Below, piece by piece: positions 18,403 through 27,854 of a DNA stretch of 64,000 bases. Source of the stretch: Bacteroidota bacterium (GTDB lineage: Bacteria > Bacteroidota > Bacteroidia > Cytophagales > Cytophagaceae); contig JAEYZG010000037.1 in the NCBI GenBank assembly GCA_023428135.1, forward strand, positions 1 to 64,000, given 5' to 3'. The translations under genes were made by a program, and so were the position numbers. Under the pieces are notes generated by a model that had not been told where the DNA came from, did no database searches, and saw only the letters and a list, made by a program, of their open reading frames with translations. Position 1 is the first letter of the stretch; every line of letters begins with the position of its first letter.

Positions 18403-19623
18403 TTAAAATCTGGCAGCTAAAATCAATTTCATATCCTTATACTTCATATTAAACTTCTTTGCAATATAAGGATTGGTAAGGCTTCCTTTATAAGAATATA
18501 CCCCTTTCATAAACCACTCTTTGGAATAAATCAATTCCTCAGTCCCTCCCTTTTTAGCTATCTGTAAAATAATGGGTGTAAAAATATTGCTTAATGCCGT
18601 AGTCGCTGTTCTGGCAACTCTTGATGCAATATTGGGTACACAATAGTGGATCACATCATACTTCCTGAAGATAGGGTTTCTGTGACTGGTAACCCTACTC
18701 GTTTCAAAGCAACCACCCTGATCAATGCTAACATCTATAATCACTGAATTAGGCATCATTTCAGCCACCATATCCTCTGTGACTACGCATGGACTGCCCT
18801 CGTCAGACCTGAGAGAACCTATCACCACATCGGCTTCCCGTAATTCTTTTCTTAAGGTAATAGTATCTATTGTAGAAGTATAAATCTGAAGTCCCAAATC
18901 ATGCTTTAGCCTTCTGAGTTTATATACCTGATTATCAAAAATCTTTACTTCACATCCTAATCCTGCAGCAGCACGTACCGCATATTCCGCAACAGTCCCG
19001 GCTCCAAGAATAACCACTTTTGTAGGTGGTACACCTGTAATTCCTCCTAATATAACTCCCTTTCCATTTTTACTATTAAGATATTCAGCAGCAATAAGCA
19101 TAACAGTACTACCTGCTATTTCACTCATTGCTCTTACCACAGGCATTCCTCCTACCTTATCTTCTATAAATTCAAAACCAAGCGCAATCAGTTTTTGCTT
19201 GTTGATAGCCTGAACTAGTTCCGGGGTAAGCGTTGAAATCTGGAGGGCAGAAAACAACGTACTCCCAGGCTTCATCATACTGATTTCCTGTATCGTTGGT
19301 GGTTCAATCTTTAGAACGATATTAGACTGAAATACTTCCTGTGATGAATAAGCTATTTTAGCTCCGGCATCACTGTATTCATTGTCAGAATATTTTGCGG
19401 ATACACCTGCACCTGTTTCGACCACCACATCGTGACCATTGTTAACCAACAATGCTACAGCCTCAGGAGTGAGACACACCCTATTTTCCAAATCCTGTAT
19501 CTCCTTGGGAATACCAATATTAAGACGGGTTGTACCTTCAGGAATTTTCAATAATGCCTCCTGAGGATATAAGGCATGTTCTTTTGCCAGAGCTTCAATA
19601 CCCGATTTTAAGCTGCTTTTCAT
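18403..19623 (-). CDS. ald: Alanine dehydrogenase family protein
   Basis: A 406-residue NAD-dependent protein of the alanine dehydrogenase/transhydrogenase N-terminal family; the classical reaction interconverts L-alanine and pyruvate plus ammonia. The nucleotide fold is VVILGAGTVAEYA (about 203-215). Residues matching M. tuberculosis Ald R15, K75 and D270 are R48, K105 and D301 (SIDQGG). The position of catalytic H96 appears to be Q128 (FSALQIS), so activity may differ from classical Ald. It carries an N-terminal extension of about 33 residues. The start overlaps the tsaE stop by 4 bp, giving the operon porX-tsaE-ald. Confidence 0.85.
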   Translation of the reverse strand: MKSSLKSGIEALAKEHALYPQEALLKIPEGTTRLNIGIPKEIQDLENRVCLTPEAVALLVNNGHDVVVETGAGVSAKYSDNEYSDAGAKIAYSSQEVFQSNIVLKIEPPTIQEISMMKPGSTLFSALQISTLTPELVQAINKQKLIALGFEFIEDKVGGMPVVRAMSEIAGSTVMLIAAEYLNSKNGKGVILGGITGVPPTKVVILGAGTVAEYAVRAAAGLGCEVKIFDNQVYKLRRLKHDLGLQIYTSTIDTITLRKELREADVVIGSLRSDEGSPCVVTEDMVAEMMPNSVIIDVSIDQGGCFETSRVTSHRNPIFRKYDVIHYCVPNIASRVARTATTALSNIFTPIILQIAKKGGTEELIYSKEWFMKGVYSYKGSLTNPYIAKKFNMKYKDMKLILAARF

Positions 19624-20063
19624 GTTTTAAAAAGATGAAAAATTCTTTGTTGATTATTATCTACTTTTAGAGAAATTCTTAAATGATGCGGAGGAATAAG
19701 AGATTCAATTTTTGAAGGCCACTCAATGAGACAAATATTTCCTGAAGAAAAATACTCTTCACTGCCTATATCTAGTGCCTCAGTTTCGCTTTTCAATCTG
19801 TAAAAATCAAAATGGTAAATGCTATTGCTGTTAGCTCCAAGATATTCATTAACCAAAGCAAAAGTCGGACTACTTACATTTTCAGAAACGCCAAGACCTT
19901 TGCAAATTTCCTTTATCAAAGTTGTCTTTCCTGCTCCAATCTCGCCTTCGAACAGCCATACTTTTTCCACATCGGCGAATTTAATTATTTCCGCAGCGAT
20001 CTGTTTGAGTTCAGAAAGGTCCTTACTCTGTAATATTTTAAAAGGTTGTGTACTTTCTCCCAT
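19620..20063 (-). CDS. tsaE: tRNA threonylcarbamoyladenosine biosynthesis ATPase TsaE
   Basis: A 147-residue P-loop ATPase that works with TsaB and TsaD to make t6A37 in ANN-decoding tRNAs. The Walker A motif GEIGAGKTT is at residues 40-48, followed by the family segments SSPTFALVNEY and LIEWPSKI. Length is normal. It lies between porX (85 bp or more upstream) and ald (4-bp overlap) on the minus strand. Confidence 0.95.
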   Translation of the reverse strand: MGESTQPFKILQSKDLSELKQIAAEIIKFADVEKVWLFEGEIGAGKTTLIKEICKGLGVSENVSSPTFALVNEYLGANSNSIYHFDFYRLKSETEALDIGSEEYFSSGNICLIEWPSKIESLIPPHHLRISLKVDNNQQRIFHLFKT

Positions 20064-20148
20064 GAATCGTTTGAAAGAAGAATGGTCTGGTCGGTAAATT
20101 TACAAAAATTTATCAACCAGTCAATCCATTTACTTCCCCAACTAAACC

Positions 20149-21702
20149 CTACTTTGGAGACAAGGTTATAAAAGGAATTATCATTTCTTCCAAAGAAACG
20201 CCTCCATGCTGGAAAGTATCTTTGTAATAATTGACATAGTAATTATAGTTATTCGGGTAGGCAAAGAAATAATCTTCTATCGTAAATACGTAAGCTGTAG
20301 AAACATTTCTTTTAGGAAGAAACATACGCTCTGGCTTTCTGCAGACATATACATCTTTTTCATCAAAGCCCAGGTTTTTCCCCTGCTTATATCTCAGGTT
20401 GGTATTAGTACTTTTATCTCCGATTATCTTAAATGGCTTTTTAACCCTTATAGTGCCATGATCTGTAGTAATGATCACTCTGCCTTTTTTCTCAGCAATC
20501 CTTTTTAAAGCTTCCAGCAATGGAGAATGCTGAAACCAGGAGTTGGTTAATGATCTGTAGGCTGATTCATCAGGTGCAAGTTCTCTTACCATTGCCATAT
20601 CCGTTCGGGCATGAGACAGCATATCGACAAAGTTGTAGACAATCACATTCAACTTGTTGTTCATTAAGTTGTTGATATTATCCAACAATGTTTTGCCGTG
20701 AGTAATATTGATAATTTTATTATATGAGCTTTTAATATCAAGTTTGTTTCTTACTAACTGAGCCTTCAATAGTTCTTCTTCAAAATTATTCTTTCCCTCC
20801 TCTTCTTCGTCGCTAACCCAATATTGAGGAAATTTTTTCTCTATTTCAGAAGGTAGCAATCCTGAAAAAATTGCATTTCTCGCATAAGCAGTAGTAGTAG
20901 GCAATATAGAGTAATAGTTAATTTCCTCATCCACATTAAAATAAGTATTGATGGTTGACTCCAGAACTTTCCACTGATCATACCTAAGGTTATCAATTAG
21001 GATAAAAAACAAAGGTTGATCTTTTTCCAATAGAGGAAATACCTTCTTCTTCATAATCTGATGAGAGAGAACAGGTTTTGAAGAGTCTGCATCATTTAAC
21101 CATGACTCATAATTATCAATTATAAAATCTGCAAAGTTCTTGTTGGCTTCACTTTTCTGCATATCGATAATATCCTTCATACTTTTATTTTCGGTATTAT
21201 CAATCTCTAACTCCCAATAAACCAATTTCTTGTATATCTCCACCCATTCCTCATGCCCTATACGATCGTTATAAGCCATGCTAAGATTTCTGAAATCCTG
21301 TTGATAACCGATATTGGTTTTTTCGGTAACAAGTCTTTTATTATCAAGTATCTTTTTGATACTCAATAATATCTGATTCGGATTTAATGGTTTAATGAGA
21401 TAATCAGCGATTTTGCTTCCGATGGCCTCTTCCATTATATGTTCCTCTTCACTCTTAGTGATCATGATTACCGGAAGATTCGGCTTTATGGCTTTGATCT
21501 GACTTAGAGTTTCCAATCCGGTCATTCCCGGCATATTTTCATCAAGAAATACGATGTCATATTTCTCTTCATTGCACTTCTCTAATGCATCTGCACCACT
21601 AGGTACAGGAGTAACATCATAGCCTTTATTATTAAGAAAAATTATGTGGGGTTTAAGTAGATCTATTTCATCATCCGCCCATAAAATATTATATCTTTGC
21701 AT
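20149..21702 (-). CDS. porX: PorX: response regulator with PglZ-like phosphodiesterase domain
   Basis: PorX is an established regulator of the type IX secretion system. The protein begins with a receiver domain (D54 phosphoacceptor in VFLDENMPG, K104 in LIKPLNP) and ends with an alkaline-phosphatase-fold PglZ domain. Candidate catalytic residues are D237 in LIDNLRYDQW, T271 in the PTTTAYARN motif, which matches the numbered threonine of P. gingivalis PorX, and TTDHG near the end. The frame extends seven codons upstream to 21723, but MQRYNILWADDE matches PorX N termini and gives 517 residues. The window also encodes a T9SS client, the GH8 cellulase. Confidence 0.94.
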   Translation of the reverse strand: MQRYNILWADDEIDLLKPHIIFLNNKGYDVTPVPSGADALEKCNEEKYDIVFLDENMPGMTGLETLSQIKAIKPNLPVIMITKSEEEHIMEEAIGSKIADYLIKPLNPNQILLSIKKILDNKRLVTEKTNIGYQQDFRNLSMAYNDRIGHEEWVEIYKKLVYWELEIDNTENKSMKDIIDMQKSEANKNFADFIIDNYESWLNDADSSKPVLSHQIMKKKVFPLLEKDQPLFFILIDNLRYDQWKVLESTINTYFNVDEEINYYSILPTTTAYARNAIFSGLLPSEIEKKFPQYWVSDEEEEGKNNFEEELLKAQLVRNKLDIKSSYNKIINITHGKTLLDNINNLMNNKLNVIVYNFVDMLSHARTDMAMVRELAPDESAYRSLTNSWFQHSPLLEALKRIAEKKGRVIITTDHGTIRVKKPFKIIGDKSTNTNLRYKQGKNLGFDEKDVYVCRKPERMFLPKRNVSTAYVFTIEDYFFAYPNNYNYYVNYYKDTFQHGGVSLEEMIIPFITLSPK

Positions 21703-21772
21703 AGAATTAAAATTCGTAAACACTAAAAGTACATTAAATCCTTATTAATAAGTTTCGTTAACTTAAAAAGTT

Positions 21773-23002
21773 TTGAATAAGAAGAAAATATTCAACGATC
21801 CGGTTTACGGATTTATTACAATTCCCGGAAGTTTCATTTTTGATATAATAGAGCATCCCTATTTTCAGCGACTGCGAAGAATAAAGCAATTAGGACTTAC
21901 TGATCTTGTTTATCCCGGTGCCCTTCATACCAGATTTCATCATGCTCTCGGCGCCATGCATTTAATGGGTATGGCCTTAAACAGGTTAAGGAGTCGAGGC
22001 CACCAAATTTCAGAAGATGAGAAAGAAGCCGCTTTGGCAGCTATTTTATTGCATGATATCGGTCACGGCCCTTTTTCACATGCACTGGAAAAAACACTCC
22101 TTTCCCATATAGCCCATGAAAAGCTTTCATACCTTATTATGGAAAAGCTGAATAAAGAATTTAATGGGAAACTAGATCTTACCATAAAAATGTTTCTCAA
22201 CTTATACGAAAGGAAATTCTTCCATCAACTTATATCAAGCCAGCTTGATATGGATAGATTGGACTACCTTAAGAGAGACAGCTTTTTTACCGGCGTTATG
22301 GAAGGGACTATTGGAGCAGACAGGATCATTAAAATGCTGGACATTATTGACGATGAATTAGTTATAGAAGAAAAAGGGATATACAGCATTGAAAATTTCT
22401 TATCATCCAGAAGGCTGATGTACTGGCAGGTCTATTTGCACAAAACAACCGTGTGTGCAGAAAAAATGCTGATTCAGATTATAAAGAGAGCTCAGTATTT
22501 ATCCCAGACTGGTGAAAAAGTATTTGCATCGGAGGCATTAAATGTTTTCCTTCAGCAAAAAATAACACTTGAAGATTTCTCTCAAAATGCTCTCTTTCTT
22601 CAAGCTTTTACCAGCCTCGATGATTATGACTTGTGGGGAGCTATAAAAATATGGAAAAATCATAATGATCCTGTATTATCGTTACTATGCAACCAGTTAC
22701 TAGAAAGAAAGTTATTCCGAATTGAAATTTCCAGAACTCAATTTGAAGAAGAGAAAATTGAGCAACTAAAAAAAGAAGTAGTTAAAAAACTCGGATTACC
22801 TGAAGAAAACTCGGAATATTTTGTCGTAAATGGTGTTTTAAGAAACAGAGCATATCTTCCTGTAAGCAATAAAATAAATGTCCTGACAAAAAAGGGACAA
22901 GTATTGGACGTAGCCCAGGCATCTGATCTTCCCAACATAAAGGCCATAAGTAAAATAGTAAAAAAACATTATTTATGCTGGCCTAAAAATGTATCTTTGT
23001 AA
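21773..23002 (+). CDS. HD domain phosphohydrolase (dGTPase-like)
   Basis: A 409-residue metal-dependent phosphohydrolase resembling bacterial dNTPase/YdhJ-type HD proteins. Motifs are HTRFHHALG (H52, H56/H57), LLHDIGHGPFSH (H94-D95, H103) and the later DMDRLDYLKRD with conserved Asp. The substrate is unproven; a dNTP is plausible. The start is a TTG at 21773, giving MNKKKIFNDPVYGF, a natural N terminus for this family. It is divergent from porX with 70 bp between, and followed by lpxD after 37 bp, so it probably leads the lipid A operon. Confidence 0.88.
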   Translation: MNKKKIFNDPVYGFITIPGSFIFDIIEHPYFQRLRRIKQLGLTDLVYPGALHTRFHHALGAMHLMGMALNRLRSRGHQISEDEKEAALAAILLHDIGHGPFSHALEKTLLSHIAHEKLSYLIMEKLNKEFNGKLDLTIKMFLNLYERKFFHQLISSQLDMDRLDYLKRDSFFTGVMEGTIGADRIIKMLDIIDDELVIEEKGIYSIENFLSSRRLMYWQVYLHKTTVCAEKMLIQIIKRAQYLSQTGEKVFASEALNVFLQQKITLEDFSQNALFLQAFTSLDDYDLWGAIKIWKNHNDPVLSLLCNQLLERKLFRIEISRTQFEEEKIEQLKKEVVKKLGLPEENSEYFVVNGVLRNRAYLPVSNKINVLTKKGQVLDVAQASDLPNIKAISKIVKKHYLCWPKNVSL

Positions 23003-23039
23003 GATGGTTCATAGTTAATAATTTGTTTAAATTAGTTTA

Positions 23040-24080
23040 ATGGAATTTACAACAGGACAGATTGCCCATTTAATTGGGGGAGAAGTCAAAGGGAGTGACA
23101 GCCTGAAAATCAGCAAATTGGCAAAAATACAAGAAGGTCAGGAAGGTTGTATTTCCTTTTTATCAAATTTAAAATACGAACCTTATTTATATACCACCCA
23201 AGCTTCGGCTGTTATCGTAGACAAGAAATTCGTTCCCAAAGGCGAGGTTAATACGACTTTAATTCTTGTTGACGATCCCTATACAAGTTTTACTACATTA
23301 CTCGAAGAATACCACAAATTCATTAGTTTTATGAAAACTGGTGTGGAAAATCCGTCCTACATCGGACAAAATTCCACCACCGGGGAAAATATATATCGCG
23401 GAGCGTTTTCCTATATAGGAACAAACTGTCAAATCGGGAAAAATGTAAAAATTTATCCACAGTCTTATATTGGAGATAATGTTACAATTGGAGACAACAC
23501 CATTATTTTTTCCGGAGTTAAAATTTATTCAGATTCAAAAATCGGAAGTTATTGTACAATCCATTCAGGTTCAGTAATAGGGAGTGATGGTTTTGGATTT
23601 GCACCGCAGCCGGATGGTACTTACAAAACCATTCCTCAGGTAGGTAATGTAATTATTGGAAATCATGTAGACATTGGTGCAAATACTGTTATTGATTGTG
23701 CAACCATGGGATCAACAGTAATTCATGATGGTGTAAAACTTGACAATCTGATTCAGATTGCTCACAACGTTGAAATTGGCAAAAACACAGTGGTGGCTGC
23801 ACAATCCGGAATTTCCGGATCTACCAAAATAGGAGAAAGCTGTGTTATTGCCGGTCAGGTAGGAATTGTTGGACATATCACACTGGCAAATAAAACTAGC
23901 ATCGGAGCTCAATCGGGAGTTGGCAAATCGGTAACAACAGAAGGGACAGCCATACATGGATCCCCTGCATTTGAATATAAAAAATTCCTGAAATCAAGCA
24001 GTGTTTTCAGAAAACTTCCGGATTTGCAAAAAAGAATTGAAGAACTTGAGGAAAAAATTATAAATTTGCCGACTTTATAA
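23040..24080 (+). CDS. lpxD: UDP-3-O-acylglucosamine N-acyltransferase
   Basis: A 346-residue trimeric acyltransferase that adds the N-linked hydroxyacyl chain in lipid A synthesis (third step). It has the uridine-binding N-terminal domain (about 1-100), left-handed beta-helix hexapeptide repeats (about 105-310), the catalytic H242 in LIQIAHNVEIG and a C-terminal helix. Length is normal. lpxC-fabZ starts 6 bp downstream. Confidence 0.96.
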   Translation: MEFTTGQIAHLIGGEVKGSDSLKISKLAKIQEGQEGCISFLSNLKYEPYLYTTQASAVIVDKKFVPKGEVNTTLILVDDPYTSFTTLLEEYHKFISFMKTGVENPSYIGQNSTTGENIYRGAFSYIGTNCQIGKNVKIYPQSYIGDNVTIGDNTIIFSGVKIYSDSKIGSYCTIHSGSVIGSDGFGFAPQPDGTYKTIPQVGNVIIGNHVDIGANTVIDCATMGSTVIHDGVKLDNLIQIAHNVEIGKNTVVAAQSGISGSTKIGESCVIAGQVGIVGHITLANKTSIGAQSGVGKSVTTEGTAIHGSPAFEYKKFLKSSSVFRKLPDLQKRIEELEEKIINLPTL

Positions 24081-24086
24081 GGTTAA

Positions 24087-25493
24087 ATGAACGTAAAACA
24101 GCATACCATCAAGAGTCCCGTATCTATTTCAGGAGTAGGATTACATACAGGAGTAAAAGTTAACATGACTTTTGTACCTGCGCCACCCAATCACGGGATT
24201 GTTTTTCAAAGGGTTGATCTTGAAAACCAACCTATTGTTGAAGCAGACGTCGACTATGTAGTTGACCTATCAAGAGGAACCACAATTGAAAAAAATGGAG
24301 CAAGAGTAAGTACAGTAGAGCATACGCTTGCTGCACTTACGGGATTGCAGATCGATAATGTTCTCATTCAGATTGACGGTCCAGAAACTCCCATAATGGA
24401 TGGTAGCTCTCAGCCTTTTGTGGAAGCATTAGAGACTGTCGGTTTTCAGGAGCAAAATGCATTGAGAAACTTTTTTGAAGTTCCGCACAGCATCTTTTAT
24501 AAAGACAATGAAAAGAACATAGAAATTGCAGCTCTTCCACTTGATGATTACAGAGTTACTGTAATGGTAGACTATAATTCTCCGGTTTTAGGAAGTCAGC
24601 ATGCTTCTCTTACAAATATCAACCAGTTTTCTAAAGAAATTGCCTCCTGTAGAACTTTCTGTTTCCTTCATGAACTGGAAATGCTTCAGAAACAAAACCT
24701 TATCAAAGGTGGAGATCTGAACAATGCTATTGTAATTGTTGACAGAGTTGTACAAGATCATGAGCTAGAGCACCTTGCAAAATTATTTAACAAGCAAAAA
24801 GTAGAGGTTAAGAAAGAAGGCATTCTTAATAACCTTGAATTACGCTATAAAAATGAGCCGGCAAGACACAAACTGCTTGATGTAATCGGTGATCTTGCTT
24901 TGGTCGGAAGACCGTTAAAAGCTCAGATTCTTGCAGCCCGTCCGGGACATGCTGCTAACGTCGCATTTGCAAAAAAAATAAAAAAAATCATGAAAGAGGC
25001 ATCTAAAAATCAGATCCCTCATTATGATCCCAATATGCCTCCGGTACTTGATGTAAATCAAATATATAAGGCTTTACCTCACAGATATCCGTTCAAGCTG
25101 GTTGATAAAATATTTTATCTGGACGAGACAACGGTGGCAGGTATTAAAAATGTTACCATCAATGAGCCATTTTTTCAGGGACACTTCCCGGGAAACCCTG
25201 TAATGCCAGGAGTAATGCAAATTGAAGCAATGGTTCAGACTGGCGGAATTTTAGTATTAAATACAGTACCGGATCCTGACAACTATTGGACCTACTTCCT
25301 AAGTATAGAAAGCTGCAGATTCAAGAGATTTGTAGTACCCGGAGATCAGATAATATTTAAGTGCGAGTTATTGGCTCCTATAAAAAGAGGAATTGCTAAA
25401 ATGCAAGGACAGGCATTTGTTGGTAATAATCTGGTATGTGAAGCAGTAATGTCTGCTAGTATTGTAAGGAAAGACACAGGAAAATCCCTATGA
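24087..25493 (+). CDS. lpxC-fabZ: Bifunctional LpxC deacetylase / FabZ dehydratase
   Basis: A 468-residue fusion. Residues 1-300 are the zinc deacetylase LpxC, the committed step of lipid A synthesis (E78/H79 in STVEHTLAAL, H261 and D265 in RHKLLDVIGDL, H288 in PGHAAN). Residues 315-468 are the 3-hydroxyacyl-ACP dehydratase FabZ (LPHRYPFKLVD, H366 in FQGHFPGNPVMPG, E380). The fusion is standard in Bacteroidota and couples hydroxyacyl supply to lipid A. Its TGA overlaps the lpxA ATG by 4 bp. Confidence 0.97.
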   Translation: MNVKQHTIKSPVSISGVGLHTGVKVNMTFVPAPPNHGIVFQRVDLENQPIVEADVDYVVDLSRGTTIEKNGARVSTVEHTLAALTGLQIDNVLIQIDGPETPIMDGSSQPFVEALETVGFQEQNALRNFFEVPHSIFYKDNEKNIEIAALPLDDYRVTVMVDYNSPVLGSQHASLTNINQFSKEIASCRTFCFLHELEMLQKQNLIKGGDLNNAIVIVDRVVQDHELEHLAKLFNKQKVEVKKEGILNNLELRYKNEPARHKLLDVIGDLALVGRPLKAQILAARPGHAANVAFAKKIKKIMKEASKNQIPHYDPNMPPVLDVNQIYKALPHRYPFKLVDKIFYLDETTVAGIKNVTINEPFFQGHFPGNPVMPGVMQIEAMVQTGGILVLNTVPDPDNYWTYFLSIESCRFKRFVVPGDQIIFKCELLAPIKRGIAKMQGQAFVGNNLVCEAVMSASIVRKDTGKSL

Positions 25494-26269
25494 ATCAACC
25501 TTTAGCTTATATACATCCTCAGGCAAAAATTGCCAGAAATGTTGTTATTGAGCCATTTTCGACAATTCATAAAAATGTTGAAATAGATGAAGGAACCTGG
25601 ATTGGTCCAAATGTGACCATCATGGAAGGTGCCAGAATCGGAAAAAACGTTAAAATTTATCCGGGAGCTGTTATCTCTGCTCCCCCTCAGGATCTTAAAT
25701 TCTCAGGAGAAGAAACAACTGCTATTATTGGCGACAACTGTGTCATCAGAGAGTGTGTGACTGTCAATAGAGGTACTGTAGAAAAATACAAAACCGAAGT
25801 TGGTAAAAACTGCCTTCTAATGGCATACGTGCATGTTGCTCATGATTGTATCATAGGCAATAATTGCATCCTGGCAAATTCGGTTCAGCTTGCAGGTCAT
25901 GTAACTGTAGATGATTATGCTATAGTTGGTGGTTCTAGCGCTGTTCACCAGTTTGTAAGAATTGGAGCACATGCTATGATCTCAGGTGGTTCGCTGGTGA
26001 GGAAAGATATACCTCCTTATACCAAAGCTGCAAGAGAACCACTAAGCTACTGTGGTATTAACTCTATTGGCCTTAGAAGAAGAGGTTTCAGCAACGACAA
26101 GATCAATGAAATACAGGAAATCTACAGAACTGTATATCTGAGTGGTTATAACAATTCAAAAGCATTAGATCACATTGAAGTGAACTTTTCATCGTCAAAA
26201 GAGAAAGATGAGATTGTAAATTTCATCCGCAGCTCGGATAGAGGTATTATGAAAGGGTTCAGTCAGTAA
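25490..26269 (+). CDS. lpxA: Acyl-ACP-UDP-N-acetylglucosamine O-acyltransferase
   Basis: A 259-residue trimeric left-handed beta-helix enzyme that adds the first O-linked hydroxyacyl chain to UDP-GlcNAc. Hexapeptide repeats run over about 8-190, the catalytic His is H118 in MAYVHVAHDC, and the C-terminal helical domain is present (LRRRGFSNDKINEIQEIYR). The ATG overlaps the lpxC-fabZ stop by 4 bp, and the ABC ATPase gene follows after 3 bp. Confidence 0.97.
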   Translation: MNQPLAYIHPQAKIARNVVIEPFSTIHKNVEIDEGTWIGPNVTIMEGARIGKNVKIYPGAVISAPPQDLKFSGEETTAIIGDNCVIRECVTVNRGTVEKYKTEVGKNCLLMAYVHVAHDCIIGNNCILANSVQLAGHVTVDDYAIVGGSSAVHQFVRIGAHAMISGGSLVRKDIPPYTKAAREPLSYCGINSIGLRRRGFSNDKINEIQEIYRTVYLSGYNNSKALDHIEVNFSSSKEKDEIVNFIRSSDRGIMKGFSQ

Positions 26270-26272
26270 AAC

Positions 26273-26896
26273 ATGAACATTATCGCTGAAAATTTAGGCA
26301 AGAGATTTGACCGGAATTGGCTTTTCAGAAATCTTAACCTGAATTTTCAGCAAAATCAATCCTATGCCATTACAGGCAGAAATGGCTCCGGAAAATCTAC
26401 TTTAATTCAAATACTTGTCGGACTTACTTCTCCTAATGAAGGAAAAGTAAAATATTTTTCAAATAACATAGAAATTTCCCCTGAGCATCTTTATCAAAAG
26501 CTCACTTTTACAGCCCCCTATCAGGACTTAATAGAGGAATTAACCTTAGAAGAAATAATAGATTTCCATCTCACATTTAAGAAATTTAAGAATAATCTTT
26601 CCCAAAAGGATTTTATACAAATACTGGGGCTTGAAAAATCGTCTGAGAAAAAACTTACATATTTTTCATCAGGGATGAAACAAAGGGTAAAGCTTGGCTT
26701 TGCAATGTATACTGAATCTGAAATTCTTTTCCTGGATGAACCTACAGTTAATCTTGATTCAGCAGGAATAAACTGGTATAAAACTGAAATTATCCAAAAC
26801 ATAAAGGATAGAATTGTGATTATCTGTTCAAATCAACCTTATGAATACGACTTTTGTCATGAAATCATCAAGGTTGAGGATTTTCATAAATCCTGA
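26273..26896 (+). CDS. ABC transporter ATP-binding protein
   Basis: A 207-residue stand-alone nucleotide-binding domain. Walker A is GRNGSGKST at 35-43, the signature is SSGMKQR at about 132-138, and Walker B is ILFLDEPTVNLD at about 151-162. The usual H-loop is weak; NQPYEY occupies that place. Tight coupling to lpxA (3 bp) and overlap with the next membrane protein suggest that protein is its partner. The substrate is unknown; lipid or envelope transport is only a context guess. Confidence 0.88.
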   Translation: MNIIAENLGKRFDRNWLFRNLNLNFQQNQSYAITGRNGSGKSTLIQILVGLTSPNEGKVKYFSNNIEISPEHLYQKLTFTAPYQDLIEELTLEEIIDFHLTFKKFKNNLSQKDFIQILGLEKSSEKKLTYFSSGMKQRVKLGFAMYTESEILFLDEPTVNLDSAGINWYKTEIIQNIKDRIVIICSNQPYEYDFCHEIIKVEDFHKS

Positions 26897-27722
26897 AAAT
26901 TTGGAACAAGACAGATACTCAAAATTTGTAAAGAGAAACGAAGAAACCTTTTGGATGATTGCATTGCTGCAATTCTCCATATTCTTCTTTGTATTATTCC
27001 TTCCGTCATTAAAAAGGGAGGATTTAAATGAACTCCTTACCTGGATTTGCCCATCCTTTCTGTTCAGTTTACTTATTGCATCCAGACTATATTACTATTC
27101 CAGAATAAAAAATTTACTTAATGAAAATACGAGATTTAAAGTAAGATCCTTTTTAAGATTAAGCTTTAGAAAATGGATTATTATTCTTTTCGGAAATTTC
27201 CTTTGCCTGTTCTCCTACATTTTAAATCATGATCCTACATTTTTATTTCTCTTCGGAGTAGGTCTTTCCTCCTATCTCTTTGCCAAACCTTCCGTAATGA
27301 GAATGACTAAAGATTTCGGAATAACTGCAACTGAAGTTCAACCTCGTGAAAGTAGACTGGCTTTTTTCATTCCATCACAAATTATTGCCATTGCCATTTC
27401 CGCTTATTTCTTTAAGGAAATTGCTTTTGCTTATAAGGAAGGGCAAGACCAGGATTTGGCCTTATTAATTGAAAACTGTGTAACAGAAAGTGGACTAGGA
27501 AGTTATTACCCTTCCGAAACAAAAAATTATTGCGAGTGCACAAGCTCTAAAATTATGGAGAGATATTCGGACGAAGAAGTACAAGAACACTATAAACTTC
27601 CTGCTTCTCAACGAAATTATCTTTATAAAGAAATTACTGACAAATGCTTTGTAGAAAACTTCAGACATGTTTTGGCTGACACATTAACTAAAAGATCTTA
27701 CCCCAAGTCAAAGGCTAAATAG
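26859..27722 (+). CDS. Hypothetical polytopic membrane protein
   Basis: About 287 residues with some five predicted membrane segments (starting FWMIALLQF, WICPSFLF, WIIILFGNF, TFLFLFGVG and FFIPSQIIA). A soluble C-terminal part of about 80 residues contains several cysteines (YCECTSSKIMERY and DKCF). No family is recognised. It overlaps the ABC ATPase gene in another frame; the frame is open to 26841, but an ATG at 26859 or a TTG shortly after are also possible, so the start is uncertain. It may be the membrane partner of the ABC protein. It ends the lpx operon at a terminator. Confidence 0.75.
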   Translation: MKSSRLRIFINPENLEQDRYSKFVKRNEETFWMIALLQFSIFFFVLFLPSLKREDLNELLTWICPSFLFSLLIASRLYYYSRIKNLLNENTRFKVRSFLRLSFRKWIIILFGNFLCLFSYILNHDPTFLFLFGVGLSSYLFAKPSVMRMTKDFGITATEVQPRESRLAFFIPSQIIAIAISAYFFKEIAFAYKEGQDQDLALLIENCVTESGLGSYYPSETKNYCECTSSKIMERYSDEEVQEHYKLPASQRNYLYKEITDKCFVENFRHVLADTLTKRSYPKSKAK

Positions 27723-27767
27723 GCTTATCTTTTTACATACCATACACAAGCTTTTTCTACATAAAAC

Positions 27768-27802
27768 AAAAAAGTTGGACACAGTGAGCGATCCAACTTT
27801 TA
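27768..27802. terminator. Bidirectional terminator
   Basis: A stem of at least 10 bp (27770-27779 with 27792-27801, AAAAGTTGGA) with a 12-nt loop and flanking A and T runs, between two convergent genes. Confidence 0.8.
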
Positions 27803-27854
27803 TAACATAGATTATATATTCATTCTAATTTAAAAACTATAACTACAATATATC

